Shown here piece after piece: positions 8,841 to 16,808 of a stretch of DNA of 64,000 nucleotides. The notes below the pieces were generated by a model. That model was given only the letters and a program-made list of their open reading frames with translations, ran no database searches and was not told the origin of the DNA. Each line of letters begins with the position of its first letter. Positions within the stretch are counted from its first letter, which is position 1. Position numbers and translations under genes: made by a program. The DNA is from CAVPNY01 sp963706905 (GTDB taxonomy: Bacteria; Chloroflexota; Anaerolineae; Anaerolineales; UBA4823), in assembly GCA_963706905.1 (NCBI GenBank), contig CAVPNY010000002.1:62001-126000 (forward strand), given 5' to 3'.

Positions 8841-10085
8841 ATGTCGAAACCTCTCATCGTGGGCGTTGATGTTCACCGCAAGACCAACACCTTTTGCCTG
8901 ATGGATGCCAGTGGGCAGGAGGTGCGCTCCCGCTTCACCCTGGACAACAACCGCCCAGGAACACAAGCCTTTGTGCAACAAGTCGCAGAGCTGATGGAAG
9001 CCGATGGATTTAGCGAACTTCAGATAGCTGCCGAAGCCACGGGTTGGTATTGGTTTCACTTCTTTCAATCGTTGCAGCAGGAGGATCTGCTGGCAGCCTG
9101 GCCGGTCGATCTGCATGCGCTCAACCCACGCCTAACCGCCAACTTCAAGAAGAGCTACGTAGATGTGGACAAGACCGATCCGATCGATGCTTTCGTGATT
9201 GCTGATCGGCTGCGCTGGGGGCGAGATATTGGCACGCCATTCGAGTACGACGAAACCTATCTGGCGCTGCGCTTTCTGACCCGCTATCGCTACCACGTGG
9301 TTCACAACCTGGCCCGGGAGAAGGCTTATTGCACGGCCATCCTGTATTTGAAGGCCAGCGAGTACACCCGGCAGGACAAGAAGCCTTTCTCCGACCTGTT
9401 TGGCGCAGCCAGCCGGGCGGTAATCCAGGAGTTTGCCTCCATCGAAGAGATTGCCGCCATGCCCTTTGAAGAGTTGGTCGAGTTCATCGACATCAAGGGC
9501 AAACGTCGTTTCCCTGACCCGAGCGAGAACGCCCGTTTGCTCCAGCAGGTTGCCCTAGACTCTTACCCACTCCCGCCAGCTTTGCAGCTGCCTATCAACC
9601 TCGTTGTGAGCCTCAGTCTGAAGCAGATTAGCGCTCTGGAGAACCAAGAAGAACGGCTGAACACCGCCATTGCCGAGCACATCGCCTCCATCCCCAACAC
9701 GTTGCAGACCATCCCCGGCTTTGGCCCCGTCTTTGCAGCTGGCATCTTGGCCGAACTTGGCAACCCGCAACGCTTCAACTATGACCAGGCCAAAGTGGCT
9801 AAGTTCGCTGGGTTCAAGTGGCGCAAGACCGGTTCGGCCGACTTCACCGCCGACGAAACCCGCATGACCCGCACCGGCAACCCCTATCTGCGCTATTACT
9901 TCTGTGAAGCCGCTTTCTCGGTCCAGAGGTGTGACCGCGAGTATGGCCAATATTTCCAACGCAAACTGCAAGAAGTGCGTAAGCACGCCCACAAACGGGC
10001 GACGGTCCTGACTGCTCGCAAGCTGGTCCGGTTGGTGATGCGACTACTGGCGACTAACCAGCCTTACCGGCCAAGGAGGCTTTAG
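8841..10085 (+). CDS. IS110-family transposase (DEDD recombinase)
   Basis: 414 residues from an ATG with GGAGGT eight bases upstream. The N-terminal RuvC-like DEDD domain starts KPLIVGVDVHRKTNTFCL (Asp10), followed by IAAEATGWYW and VDVDKTDPIDAFVIADRL. A central helical region precedes the C-terminal Transposase_20 domain (IPGFGPVFAAGILAELGN, AKVAKFAGFKW, RTGNPYLRYYFCEAAFSV). The serine in TGSADF is a candidate for the catalytic serine of this family. The protein is full length, so the element may be active. The family inserts without classical terminal repeats, guided by a bridge RNA. Upstream extension of the frame to 8667 is not supported. Confidence 0.93.
   Translation: MSKPLIVGVDVHRKTNTFCLMDASGQEVRSRFTLDNNRPGTQAFVQQVAELMEADGFSELQIAAEATGWYWFHFFQSLQQEDLLAAWPVDLHALNPRLTANFKKSYVDVDKTDPIDAFVIADRLRWGRDIGTPFEYDETYLALRFLTRYRYHVVHNLAREKAYCTAILYLKASEYTRQDKKPFSDLFGAASRAVIQEFASIEEIAAMPFEELVEFIDIKGKRRFPDPSENARLLQQVALDSYPLPPALQLPINLVVSLSLKQISALENQEERLNTAIAEHIASIPNTLQTIPGFGPVFAAGILAELGNPQRFNYDQAKVAKFAGFKWRKTGSADFTADETRMTRTGNPYLRYYFCEAAFSVQRCDREYGQYFQRKLQEVRKHAHKRATVLTARKLVRLVMRLLATNQPYRPRRL
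8841..10085 (+). mobile_element. IS110-family insertion sequence (core; ends not resolved)
   Basis: Defined by the intact transposase. The true ends lie in the flanks 8504-8840 and 10086-10337. A short hairpin with arms CCAGGT/ACCTGG lies at 10104-10121, just after the gene. No target duplication was found, as expected for the family. The element sits between the HAF gene and a promoter that now lacks a gene (10338-10379). Confidence 0.7.
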
Positions 10086-10337
10086 CTGCAATCCTCACGA
10101 CATCCAGGTTGACCCACCTGGCTTATACCTTCATCTCTGTGACTTGCTTTGTTAAGGTGCATTTGAAGCAGGTTTGATTCAGCTTGTCCGTGTTTTCGCT
10201 CTCTTACCTTCCTTTTCGACGAATGTCGACCTTGACATATTACCGAATCGCTTTCGATTATTTTAGCAGTTCAAGAAGGCTGATTCTGAAAATGTAGGTC
10301 ATAGGATAGTGGTTCTTCCACGATCCCCAGTTCATTC
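10086..10337. other. Non-coding region between IS110 and an orphan promoter
   Basis: No reading frame here looks coding. It contains the right flank of the IS110 element, with the 6-bp-stem hairpin at 10104-10121, and then the would-be 5' leader of the minus-strand promoter at 10338-10379. Confidence 0.5.
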
Positions 10338-10379
10338 ATTGTAGCAAGTTTAGAGGGATTTGTCTGTGACTAAGTCACA
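10338..10379 (-). promoter_or_regulatory. Crp/Fnr-type class II promoter without a downstream gene
   Basis: A perfect 15-bp palindrome TGTGAC-N3-GTCACA (10365-10379) overlaps the stop codon of the Crp/Fnr gene. Exactly 21 bases further along the minus strand is a TACAAT -10 box (10343-10338). This puts the palindrome centre about 41 bases upstream of the predicted start (about 10331), the classic activator position. The sequence TTTGTCTGTGAC and the spacing repeat exactly at 12045-12086. The transcript would run toward the IS110 end; no gene follows. Confidence 0.7.
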
Positions 10380-11049
10380 CACTGGAGCGTGCATTCAGAG
10401 AATCGAAGTCCAGGATCTCAACCATGCCACGCGCTGAACGGATCAATCCTGCAGCAGTAAAGCACTCTAGAATGCGGCTGATCACCTCCCGTGAGCTGCC
10501 AAGCTCAGCAGCGATTTCTTGATGGGTCACCGAAATGGGGTTATCAATCTGGCAACGTTGTTGCAAGAAGGAAGCGACGCGAGCATCCATCCGGCGGAAC
10601 ACAATATCATCCACCAAGGTCAATACACTGGTGAGACGCAGCGAGAGCAGGCTGAAGGTAAACTCACGCCATAAAGCATAACGCTCCACCCAGTCCCGGA
10701 AAACATTATCTGGAATCAGCACTGCCTCAACCGGCTGCTCAACCATGGCGTTTGCCGGAAACGGATGGTTGTTAAGGATCGCGTTGGCAGTCAGAATGCA
10801 GGATTCACCGCGCCCGAATCGATAAAGTGTGATCTCTCGCCCATTATTCCCGGACAGGTATACACGGACTGTGCCGGAGAGCGCCAGGGCTAATGCGCTG
10901 GCGCGATCGCCTCCGGCAAAAACGGTTTTGCCTGCTGGTAAGCTGGCAAAATATGCGGCTTGCTGAAATTCATATACCACCTGCGGAGTGGCGCGCTCTA
11001 AATGGGGAAAAGTAGCCAGGATGCGATGATATTGCTCGAGATTGATCAT
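10375..11049 (-). CDS. Crp/Fnr family transcriptional regulator (copy 1)
   Basis: 224 residues. The N-terminal cyclic-nucleotide-binding-like beta barrel spans about 20-120 (FASLPAGKTVFAGGD, then GREITLYRFGRGESCIL). A long dimer helix follows, then a C-terminal winged helix (about 165-210) with VTHQEIAAELGSSREVISR. There is no N-terminal cysteine cluster, so it is not an Fe-S Fnr; the effector is unknown. The recognition helix is nearly identical to that of the second copy at 12082, so both should read the same site. A matching TGTGAC-N3-GTCACA palindrome lies at the end of each gene. Confidence 0.92.
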   Translation of the reverse strand: MINLEQYHRILATFPHLERATPQVVYEFQQAAYFASLPAGKTVFAGGDRASALALALSGTVRVYLSGNNGREITLYRFGRGESCILTANAILNNHPFPANAMVEQPVEAVLIPDNVFRDWVERYALWREFTFSLLSLRLTSVLTLVDDIVFRRMDARVASFLQQRCQIDNPISVTHQEIAAELGSSREVISRILECFTAAGLIRSARGMVEILDFDSLNARSSV

Positions 11050-11219
11050 AAGGCTGCCTCTACGATTGATCGACGCTGTTATCTTACTGATATGACGTAC
11101 AAATGCTTAAAACGTAACGATTCAATCTGAGCAAACATCCAGGATCGATCTCTTCAGATGGGATCAGCCAATCGAATATATCGCGCAAGGAAATCGCCCG
11201 GTTGGCTGTACGGTGTGGC

Positions 11220-11742
11220 TCACTGCCGCGGAGATGCTGGAAATACTCTCCGCAGGTTGCCCGTGAAAGCCTTCCATACTGGACAGCGATCATAGACGCC
11301 TAGGAAAGCGAGCAGGCCACCCATGCCCGTTAAAAGCCAGCTGCTCGTGGCGATACCCACCATCAAAAACAGCATTCCTGCCCCCAGCCTGATCATCCGG
11401 TCAAATGCTGGGAGAGGCATTTTGACTTTGCTGCCTCTGGCTAACGCATCGAAGATGGCGCGGTAATAATTTTCGCTCTGTGCACCCATGATGCGGCTGG
11501 TTTCTGCGCCTTTTTGGAAAACTAGCACAGCTGGGATACCCAGAATGCGATATCGTCGCACCAGTTCCTGCGACTCGTCGGCATCGATCGGTAAGAATTC
11601 AACCTGATCGGCAATACTCTTGGGCGAGTTTTTCAAGCATGGGCTTGGTCATTCTGCACGGCGCACACCAGGGCGCCCAGAAATCCACCAACACCGGTTT
11701 ACTCGTTGAAGAAATCTGTTGCTGGAAATCTGTTTGGTTCAT
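11220..11742 (-). pseudogene. Thioredoxin fused to a DUF2892 membrane domain (one frameshift)
   Basis: The frame starting at 11742 begins MNQTDFQQQISSTSKPVLVD and continues FWAPWCAPCRMTKPML, a thioredoxin active site (CxPC). It goes out of frame near 11635 and continues in another frame from 11636 (IADQVEFLPIDADESQELVR and YRILGIPAVLVFQKG, the cis-proline region). After about 105 residues of thioredoxin comes a two-helix DUF2892-like segment (MIRLGAGMLFLMVGI and GMGGLLAFLGVYDRCPVW). The product would be a thioredoxin tethered to the inner membrane. The single shift is probably a sequencing indel. It is the second gene after a DUF2892 protein and shares its Crp/Fnr-type promoter. Confidence 0.8.
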
Positions 11743-11755
11743 GGGATATCAATCT

Positions 11756-11781
11756 GGAGCGGGTGAGCAATCACCCGCTCC
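11756..11781 (-). other. Perfect 11-bp stem-loop between DUF2892 and thioredoxin genes
   Basis: Arms 11756-11766 and 11771-11781 pair perfectly around a 4-base loop. There is no T-run after it on the minus strand, so it is more likely an mRNA-stabilising or partial attenuation hairpin that sets different levels for the two genes than a full terminator. It lies directly upstream of the thioredoxin start. Confidence 0.6.
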
Positions 11782-11797
11782 CAGGAGGCAAGTCGAA

Positions 11798-11999
11798 TTA
11801 GCCTTTGTAGGTGCTGAACTTGAAGGGGGGCGTATAGCGGGCAGAACGCGATGATGGCAGTGATCAAGAACACCGCACCGAGAACCAGCAGCAGGATGCC
11901 CAGCGCGCCAGTGACGACGCCACCAAAATACAGGTAGGCGAAAAGGGCAGCCAGGACGACCCGGATGATGCGGTCCAAATTAGACATGTTGCGTTTCAT
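11798..11999 (-). CDS. DUF2892 (YgaP-like) small membrane protein
   Basis: Starts MKRNMSNLDRIIRVVLAA at the ATG at 11999 with AGGAG upstream. Two hydrophobic helices follow, and then the family signature ITAIIAFCPLYAP. As written, the frame runs on to 11739. Removing one base from the run of six G (plus strand, about 11825-11830) gives the expected short end FKFSTYKG and a stop at 11798-11800, the length normal for the family (about 67 residues). DUF2892 proteins often accompany thioredoxin or rhodanese genes in sulfur/redox operons. Its promoter is the activator-type site at 12045-12086. Confidence 0.8.
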
Positions 12000-12044
12000 A
12001 AGAAATTCTCCTTTAGTGGGTTGAATAGTTGATTTGATGCCCAC

Positions 12045-12086
12045 ATTTTAGGAGATCTGAGGCGGTTTGTCTGTGACAATGTCACA
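12045..12086 (-). promoter_or_regulatory. Crp/Fnr-type class II promoter of the DUF2892-thioredoxin pair
   Basis: The perfect palindrome TGTGAC-N3-GTCACA (12072-12086) is followed, after exactly 21 bases, by TAAAAT (12050-12045). This places the palindrome about 41 bases before the predicted start near 12038. There is no good -35 box, as expected for an activator-dependent promoter. The site overlaps the end of the upstream regulator gene, so the regulator and its target are packed head to tail. Confidence 0.75.
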
Positions 12087-12756
12087 TAATCGACCTGTTT
12101 TCCAAAGCCTCGATGTCTAATATTTCAATTGTCCCCCGGCCAGATTTGATCAATTCCAGGCGGGAGAGATCCTCCAGGAGGCGGCTGATCACTTCCCGCG
12201 AGCTGCCCAATTCAGCGGCGATCTCCTGATGCGTGACCCTGATCGGGTGTTGGGTTTTAGATTTGGCTAATAGCAGGGAAGCCACACGCCGATCCATGCG
12301 TTGAAATGCCACCTCATCCACAACCGCCAGCACCGTGGAAAGCCGGTCAGAGAGCAGGTCAAAGACGAATTCCCGCCACAGGTCAAAGCGTTTCACCCAG
12401 TCCCGAAACACCTGTGCAGGGATCATTACCGCTTCGGCCTCCTGTTCGACGGTGGCGATGGCGGGGAAGGACTTGCGGCTGAGAATAGCGTTAGCGGTGA
12501 GGATACAGGATTCGCCGTGCCCGAAGCGGTACAGGGTAATTTCCCTCCCGGTTTCACCGATTTTATACACGCGCACCACGCCAGAGATCAACAGGGCGAT
12601 CGCTTCAGCCTGGTCGCCTTCGACAAACACATCCCTGCCGGCCGGGAGGCGCGCAAAAAAAGCCTGCGCCTGAAATTCGCGCATCAGCTGCGGGTCGGCG
12701 CGTTCCAAGATAGGCAGGGCGTGTACAATCCGGGTGGTTTGTTCTGGTGTGAGCAT
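12082..12756 (-). CDS. Crp/Fnr family transcriptional regulator (copy 2)
   Basis: 224 residues, the same length and domain order as the copy at 10375. A cNMP-binding-like barrel has FFARLPAGRDVFVEGDQAEA and GREITLYRFGHGESCIL, and a winged helix has VTHQEIAAELGSSREVISR. Similarity continues through the whole protein, so the two are tandem paralogues separated by the DUF2892-thioredoxin pair. No Fe-S cysteines are seen at the N-terminus. The most likely target is the adjoining palindrome promoter at 12045-12086, which would make this a local redox or nitrosative/anaerobic switch; that role is inference. Confidence 0.92.
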   Translation of the reverse strand: MLTPEQTTRIVHALPILERADPQLMREFQAQAFFARLPAGRDVFVEGDQAEAIALLISGVVRVYKIGETGREITLYRFGHGESCILTANAILSRKSFPAIATVEQEAEAVMIPAQVFRDWVKRFDLWREFVFDLLSDRLSTVLAVVDEVAFQRMDRRVASLLLAKSKTQHPIRVTHQEIAAELGSSREVISRLLEDLSRLELIKSGRGTIEILDIEALENRSIM

Positions 12757-12833
12757 ATACTTTATTGTGCAAGGCAGGATTGATCAGACGATGGATAACT
12801 ATGATAGCACATCCATTATCCAGCGGAGAGAGT

Positions 12834-12862
12834 AAAAAAATCAGTACCTGTACAGGTCACTG
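12834..12862 (-). terminator. Rho-independent terminator after the hydrolase gene
   Basis: On the minus strand, CAGTgACC and GGTACTG pair around a TGTACA loop and are followed by a run of seven T. The structure starts about 10 bases after the hydrolase stop codon. Confidence 0.8.
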
Positions 12863-12871
12863 CTGCATAAG

Positions 12872-13948
12872 CTACTCAAGGCGCGCCTGTTCCACTACCG
12901 TGCGGATGGCGTCAATCACCAGCTCGGGCTGATCCCATTGGATATAGTGGCTGCTCTGTGCGGCGATCACCTGCTCCCCCTGGCTGGACAGGCCGGCCAG
13001 CTCCTGCTGCAGCTCCTGGCTGACCTGCTCCATCTGGTCAAGCACATTCTGTCCAACGGTTTTCACGATGGCTTCGGGCATTTCCTTGAAGGATGCGCCG
13101 GCCGAGAGCACAATCAATGGCATATCTCCCAGAGAAGCGGGGCCTTCCGGCTTGCTGAAAGCCTCAGAAATGGCACTAATCTCATCATTCGACGATCTAC
13201 AATATGAGGTGCGGTACATGGTTGACATGACTGCCGCCCCCAAGCCCGATGATGTGATGGCCTCAGGGATCATCGTGTGCCAGAGTTTAGACAGGCGGAT
13301 CACGCCAAAGGGCGAGATGTACTGGCACAACTTCATCATGAAATTTTGGCGTTCGCTATAATCCTGGAATTTGGCAGGAAAGCGCAGGTTCTGGCTTTCA
13401 TGCGAAGAATCCACCAACACCATCCCCAGCACCTCGGCGGGGTATTGGCTGGCATACGCACGGATGTAAGGACCTCCGGCGGAATGCCCGACCAGGACGT
13501 ATGGCCCTGGGACGCCAGCCGCCTCAAGCAACCCGTGCAGGTTAGCCGCCACCTGGTGGGTGGAGAGCGGCCCAGAGGCGGGCTCGCTCCAACCAAAACC
13601 GGCCCGGTCATACGAGCAAACCCGGGTGAATTCAGCGACTTTCTCCTGTACCAGGAACCAGGCCAGGGATGGAGAGCCCGCCCCCGCTTCCAGGATCACG
13701 GTGGGGCTGCCTTCACCGGTGCAGTAAAGGTGCAGCTTGTTGTCCCCAACATCGTAAAGCTGACCGGGTGGCGGGTAATTTTTGGAATCGCTGGCGCTGG
13801 AAGCAGACTGGTAGATGGCGCCTGCCACCATGGCGATGGCCAGGATGGCCACCAATCCAATTGCGGCACGTCCCAGGCAGCCCAGACAGCTACGTCGTTT
13901 GCTCGCCGGTTTATCCTGAACATCTCGTCTGTCATCAGTTGTGTTCAT
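12872..13948 (-). CDS. Membrane-anchored alpha/beta hydrolase
   Basis: 358 residues. A basic N-terminus and one membrane helix (about 26-46, GRAAIGLVAILAIAMVAGAI) place the catalytic part outside the cytoplasm. The alpha/beta hydrolase core shows the nucleophile elbow VLVGHSAGGP (Ser156), an oxyanion-side motif LEAGAGSPS and a late histidine in AAQSSHYIQWDQPE. Substrate cannot be told from sequence. The start overlaps the end of the small upstream gene by 14 bases, indicating translational coupling. A terminator follows immediately, so this is the last gene of its operon. Confidence 0.88.
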   Translation of the reverse strand: MNTTDDRRDVQDKPASKRRSCLGCLGRAAIGLVAILAIAMVAGAIYQSASSASDSKNYPPPGQLYDVGDNKLHLYCTGEGSPTVILEAGAGSPSLAWFLVQEKVAEFTRVCSYDRAGFGWSEPASGPLSTHQVAANLHGLLEAAGVPGPYVLVGHSAGGPYIRAYASQYPAEVLGMVLVDSSHESQNLRFPAKFQDYSERQNFMMKLCQYISPFGVIRLSKLWHTMIPEAITSSGLGAAVMSTMYRTSYCRSSNDEISAISEAFSKPEGPASLGDMPLIVLSAGASFKEMPEAIVKTVGQNVLDQMEQVSQELQQELAGLSSQGEQVIAAQSSHYIQWDQPELVIDAIRTVVEQARLE

Positions 13949-14162
13949 GAGAATTCTCCTCGATCTCCTCGCTACTCACTGAGATGAGTTGCAGCCCCAA
14001 ATCTCGCAAGCGGGCGATGATCCCGTACAACGCTGCTTGATCAGGGACAAAACCAGCCAGCGTTGTCTCGCCGGGGTCGGAATGGCTGATGGTCATTCCA
14101 CCAAGCCATTCCGACCACTGCTGGTTGATCTGCCCTTTGACCCGGATTTCGATTCGCTGCAT
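13935..14162 (-). CDS. Small conserved-looking protein of unknown function
   Basis: 75 residues from the ATG at 14162 (MQRIEIRVKGQINQQWSEWL). A single alpha/beta fold seems likely: a beta strand, a tryptophan-rich loop, TLAGFVPDQAALYGIIARLR as a helix, then a strand LGLQLISVSSE. A longer start at 14216 has no better ribosome site. It overlaps the following hydrolase gene by 14 bases. Similar short proteins ending in a DQAALYG(I/L)L..LRDLGL-type helix are often encoded beside unrelated enzymes; I do not assign a function. Confidence 0.7.
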   Translation of the reverse strand: MQRIEIRVKGQINQQWSEWLGGMTISHSDPGETTLAGFVPDQAALYGIIARLRDLGLQLISVSSEEIEENSHEHN

Positions 14163-14243
14163 TTTGTTTTCCTGTGCACCGGCATATTCGTAGATGATGA
14201 GGTTGGTGATGGGCAAGCAGTTCCAATTATCCGGAGCTTTGGC

Positions 14244-15779
14244 TTAGACGGAAGCGGTTTCCGATTTCGTTGAAACGGCAGCCTCTGCGTGGGTCTTTCG
14301 TCCCTGCAGGATTGCCAATATCACGATAGCCACAAACCCAAGAACCGTCAGCCAGCCGAACAGCTCGCCGACCGCAGAATACACGGTAAAAACACGCTGG
14401 TTTGGCACCTGCATGACGAACACCCGCGCGTCAGCACGCGTGGCATCCATCGATCCCATGATCCGGCCATACGGATCGATGGCGAGCGAGATCCCCTGGG
14501 ACGTAGGCCGGAAGATCGACACGCCGTTTTCAATCGCCCGGAAAGGCGTCATCTGCGAATGCGCCAGGAGGTTTTCTGCGGTCGGCTCAAAGCTGGGCAC
14601 CAAAAGGATGTCTACACCTTTTTGACTCACCTGCCGGACGACATACGGATAATCCAGGTCGCAGCAGATCACACCGGCCAGCTTGCCATAGGGCGTCTCC
14701 ACGGTTGGGACATCAAAGCCGTACATGCGGGGAGAGCTACAGCCATACTTGAGCTGATTTACGACCACCTCGCCGCGCGGGTCGATGATCACCAGCCTGT
14801 TCTCCCCCTCCGGCCCCGAATTGGGGCCGATCAGGTTCAACCCAACTGCCAGGTAGATGCCCTCCTGCTGGGCGATGTCGCGCGCTTGCACCAGCATTGC
14901 GTCCAGATCCTCCTTGAAGCCTTCGGCAGCTACCTCGGGCCAGACAACAATCTGCGCCCCGGCCTGGGCTTCACGGACGGTAGCCTGCAAGTAGCGCTCG
15001 TATATGGGCAGCATCATGAGGCGGAATGCCTGTGGGTCAGTTTGACTCAAAGGATAGATCTGGGTATCCCAATCGTAGCGGGTATAGCCGGCTTCATCGA
15101 TGCCGTGCAGGCGGGCAGTCCCGGATTGCGGTAGAAAATAGCTCAGGCGGACCACTCCGTAAAGCAAAACGACCAGCATCACGCCGGCGTAAATTGCCAG
15201 GCCGCGCCAGATGCGCGACCAAACGGCCCCCTGCTCCCAAATCCAGTTGACAGTCGAAGCAAACCAGGCGACCAGGAAAGTCACCCCCCACAGCCCGGTA
15301 ATGGAGACAATCTGGGTGAGATAAATGTTGCCGAACTGGCTGTAGGCAAGCGAGCCATAGGTGGTCATTGGATTGGGCCAAAGAGTCAGGAATTCGAAGG
15401 CAGTAATGGCCAGGGGGAAAACCAGGGTCGCCGCGAAACCCTGAAAACGCTGCACCAGCACCCGGTCCAGCAACAAGGGAATGCTGTACAACAACCCAAC
15501 GGCAAAGCCAAAGATTAACTTGATGGGAGTGGGCATCGTAGGCATGTTATTCCACCAGGAAATGGTGTTGGCGATGACCAGCGCCAGAAGGATAAGGAGA
15601 TAACCTCTCCCGGTTTTCTGTGTGCGCAGGAAGCGCAGCATGAAAACATACGCCAGCATGCCTGCCAGCATATTGCGGTACATGCCATAGGTGAACACCA
15701 GCAAGACCGCCGCAATGCCCAGCCAGAGAAAGGACCAACGGTCGGATATGGGTGGAATGGATACGCGATTTTTTGTCAT
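14244..15779 (-). CDS. Lnt-like membrane carbon-nitrogen hydrolase
   Basis: 511 residues from the ATG at 15779 (AGGAG upstream). Five or six N-terminal membrane helices occupy about 17-190, and another lies at the C-terminus. Between them is a nitrilase/CN-hydrolase domain with the Glu-Lys-Cys triad visible in IVVWPEVAAEGF, VVNQLKYGCSS and GVICCDLDYPYV. This is the architecture of apolipoprotein N-acyltransferase. The periplasmic domain retains GVDILLVPSFEPTAENLL. Weak conservation of other Lnt positions means a different acyltransferase or amidase remains possible. It follows the small membrane protein gene at 15857 and probably shares its repeat-containing promoter region. Confidence 0.8.
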   Translation of the reverse strand: MTKNRVSIPPISDRWSFLWLGIAAVLLVFTYGMYRNMLAGMLAYVFMLRFLRTQKTGRGYLLILLALVIANTISWWNNMPTMPTPIKLIFGFAVGLLYSIPLLLDRVLVQRFQGFAATLVFPLAITAFEFLTLWPNPMTTYGSLAYSQFGNIYLTQIVSITGLWGVTFLVAWFASTVNWIWEQGAVWSRIWRGLAIYAGVMLVVLLYGVVRLSYFLPQSGTARLHGIDEAGYTRYDWDTQIYPLSQTDPQAFRLMMLPIYERYLQATVREAQAGAQIVVWPEVAAEGFKEDLDAMLVQARDIAQQEGIYLAVGLNLIGPNSGPEGENRLVIIDPRGEVVVNQLKYGCSSPRMYGFDVPTVETPYGKLAGVICCDLDYPYVVRQVSQKGVDILLVPSFEPTAENLLAHSQMTPFRAIENGVSIFRPTSQGISLAIDPYGRIMGSMDATRADARVFVMQVPNQRVFTVYSAVGELFGWLTVLGFVAIVILAILQGRKTHAEAAVSTKSETASV

Positions 15780-15856
15780 GGTGAAACTCCTTTTTTTTGA
15801 CTTCTCAAGCTGCCCGGCCTGGACTTGTAATCCAGACCGGGCAGCAAAGATATCGC

Positions 15857-16468
15857 TCAGGAAGAACGAGAGATCGAGCGGACGATGGAGCAGAAGATTG
15901 AATAGACGATTGAGAAGGCGATCCCAATTCCAAGGACGTAAGCCAGGAAGGTAATCATGGGGGTCAGGATCGCCATGTTGACTGTCCACGAAGCGTAGGC
16001 AAATACTGCCCAGAAGGCGCCTGCGATCATGCCCATTGCTACGACTCCCCATCCCTTAATCACCGCCTCACGACCGGTGACAAATCTTGACTGCTTACGT
16101 GGAACCCGGATTAGAGAATAGCCACGCACCATGGAATATTGCAGCCCGCCAACCGGAGGAAAGGCTCGCAGGATGATCGCGTGCAGCCCCACCAGCCCGA
16201 TGGTGAGAGAAAAACTTCCCACGAAGGCGAACCAGGCGGTGGGAACGGCTTGTGGTGGCACGTTCGTCCAGTTGATGGATACATACATCGCCAGAATGAA
16301 TAGGGCAGCGACGAAGCCCAGGCTGGCAACCTCCAAATCCTTCATCCATCTATGAAACGCTTGCCTTGATTCTGGTTGCTGCGCCATATACTGTGCAAGC
16401 TGCTGCTTGAGCTGCTCTTTAGCTTCTTTCTTCGTCCCGATCTCTTTAATACTGACTGTGCTGTTCAT
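15857..16468 (-). CDS. Four-helix integral membrane protein, unknown function
   Basis: 203 residues. A charged N-terminal amphipathic region of about 45 residues (KEAKEQLKQQLAQYMAQQPE) is followed by four hydrophobic segments (near 50-66, 80-100, 145-165, 172-195). I do not recognise the family. It is the first gene downstream of two 61-base promoter-like repeats (16512-16572 and 16663-16723), and the Lnt-like gene follows 77 bases later. Confidence 0.7.
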   Translation of the reverse strand: MNSTVSIKEIGTKKEAKEQLKQQLAQYMAQQPESRQAFHRWMKDLEVASLGFVAALFILAMYVSINWTNVPPQAVPTAWFAFVGSFSLTIGLVGLHAIILRAFPPVGGLQYSMVRGYSLIRVPRKQSRFVTGREAVIKGWGVVAMGMIAGAFWAVFAYASWTVNMAILTPMITFLAYVLGIGIAFSIVYSIFCSIVRSISRSS

Positions 16469-16511
16469 TGTTTCCTTCTTTCTTTTTCTATCTGGTTATG
16501 TTGTGCGCTTT

Positions 16512-16572
16512 CACTATAGCAAGCAACCGGATAGAGTGTCATCTATCGAAAGATAGAGCGGGAGATAGATTT
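16512..16572 (-). repeat. Promoter-like repeat, copy 1
   Basis: 61-base unit repeated almost exactly at 16663-16723. On the minus strand it contains a TATAGT -10 box at its end, preceded by TTGCTTGC and CTATCC, and several GATAGA/TCTATC words, including the inverted pair TCTATC-N4-GATAGA. No standard -35 box is seen, which suggests an activator-dependent promoter. It lies 44 bases upstream of the four-helix membrane protein gene. Confidence 0.65.
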
Positions 16573-16662
16573 AAATGTCGGACGAGAGAAAGGGACATTT
16601 GAGGGTGAGTTGTGCTTTTCATGTGACAATTTTCCTTTGGAAATATTTTTTTATCCTGCTTA

Positions 16663-16723
16663 CACTATACCGGCCAACCGGATAGACTGTCATCTATCAA
16701 AAGATATAGCTGGAGATAGATTT
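16663..16723 (-). repeat. Promoter-like repeat, copy 2
   Basis: Direct copy of the 16512 unit with about 85 percent identity by eye and identical length. It keeps the TATAGT box, the CTATCC-GG core and the spaced GATAGA words. The two copies are 151 bases apart and lie between the MalT-like regulator gene and its putative target operon. Confidence 0.65.
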
Positions 16724-16755
16724 TGACCTGCAAATGGGATAGGGGAATGAGGATC

Positions 16756-16786
16756 AAAAATTCCCCCCGTCCTGCAAAGGCCGGGG
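16756..16786 (-). terminator. Terminator after the MalT-like regulator gene
   Basis: On the minus strand an 8-base GC-rich stem with one mismatch (CCCCGGCC with GGACGGGG) closes a 6-base loop. It is followed by AATTTTT, about 20 bases beyond the regulator's stop codon. Confidence 0.65.
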
Positions 16787-16808
16787 ACTGGGGTGATTTG
16801 AGTTGCAC

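Noticed and set aside
12846..12857. Perfect 12-bp palindrome ACCTGTACAGGT as a possible operator
   Set aside because: It is the heart of a stem-loop followed by seven T on the minus strand just after a stop codon, so a terminator explains it better.
16621..16635. TGTGACA half-site upstream of the membrane-protein operon
   Set aside because: The complementary half at the required spacing is missing, so it is not a third Crp/Fnr site like those at 10365 and 12072.
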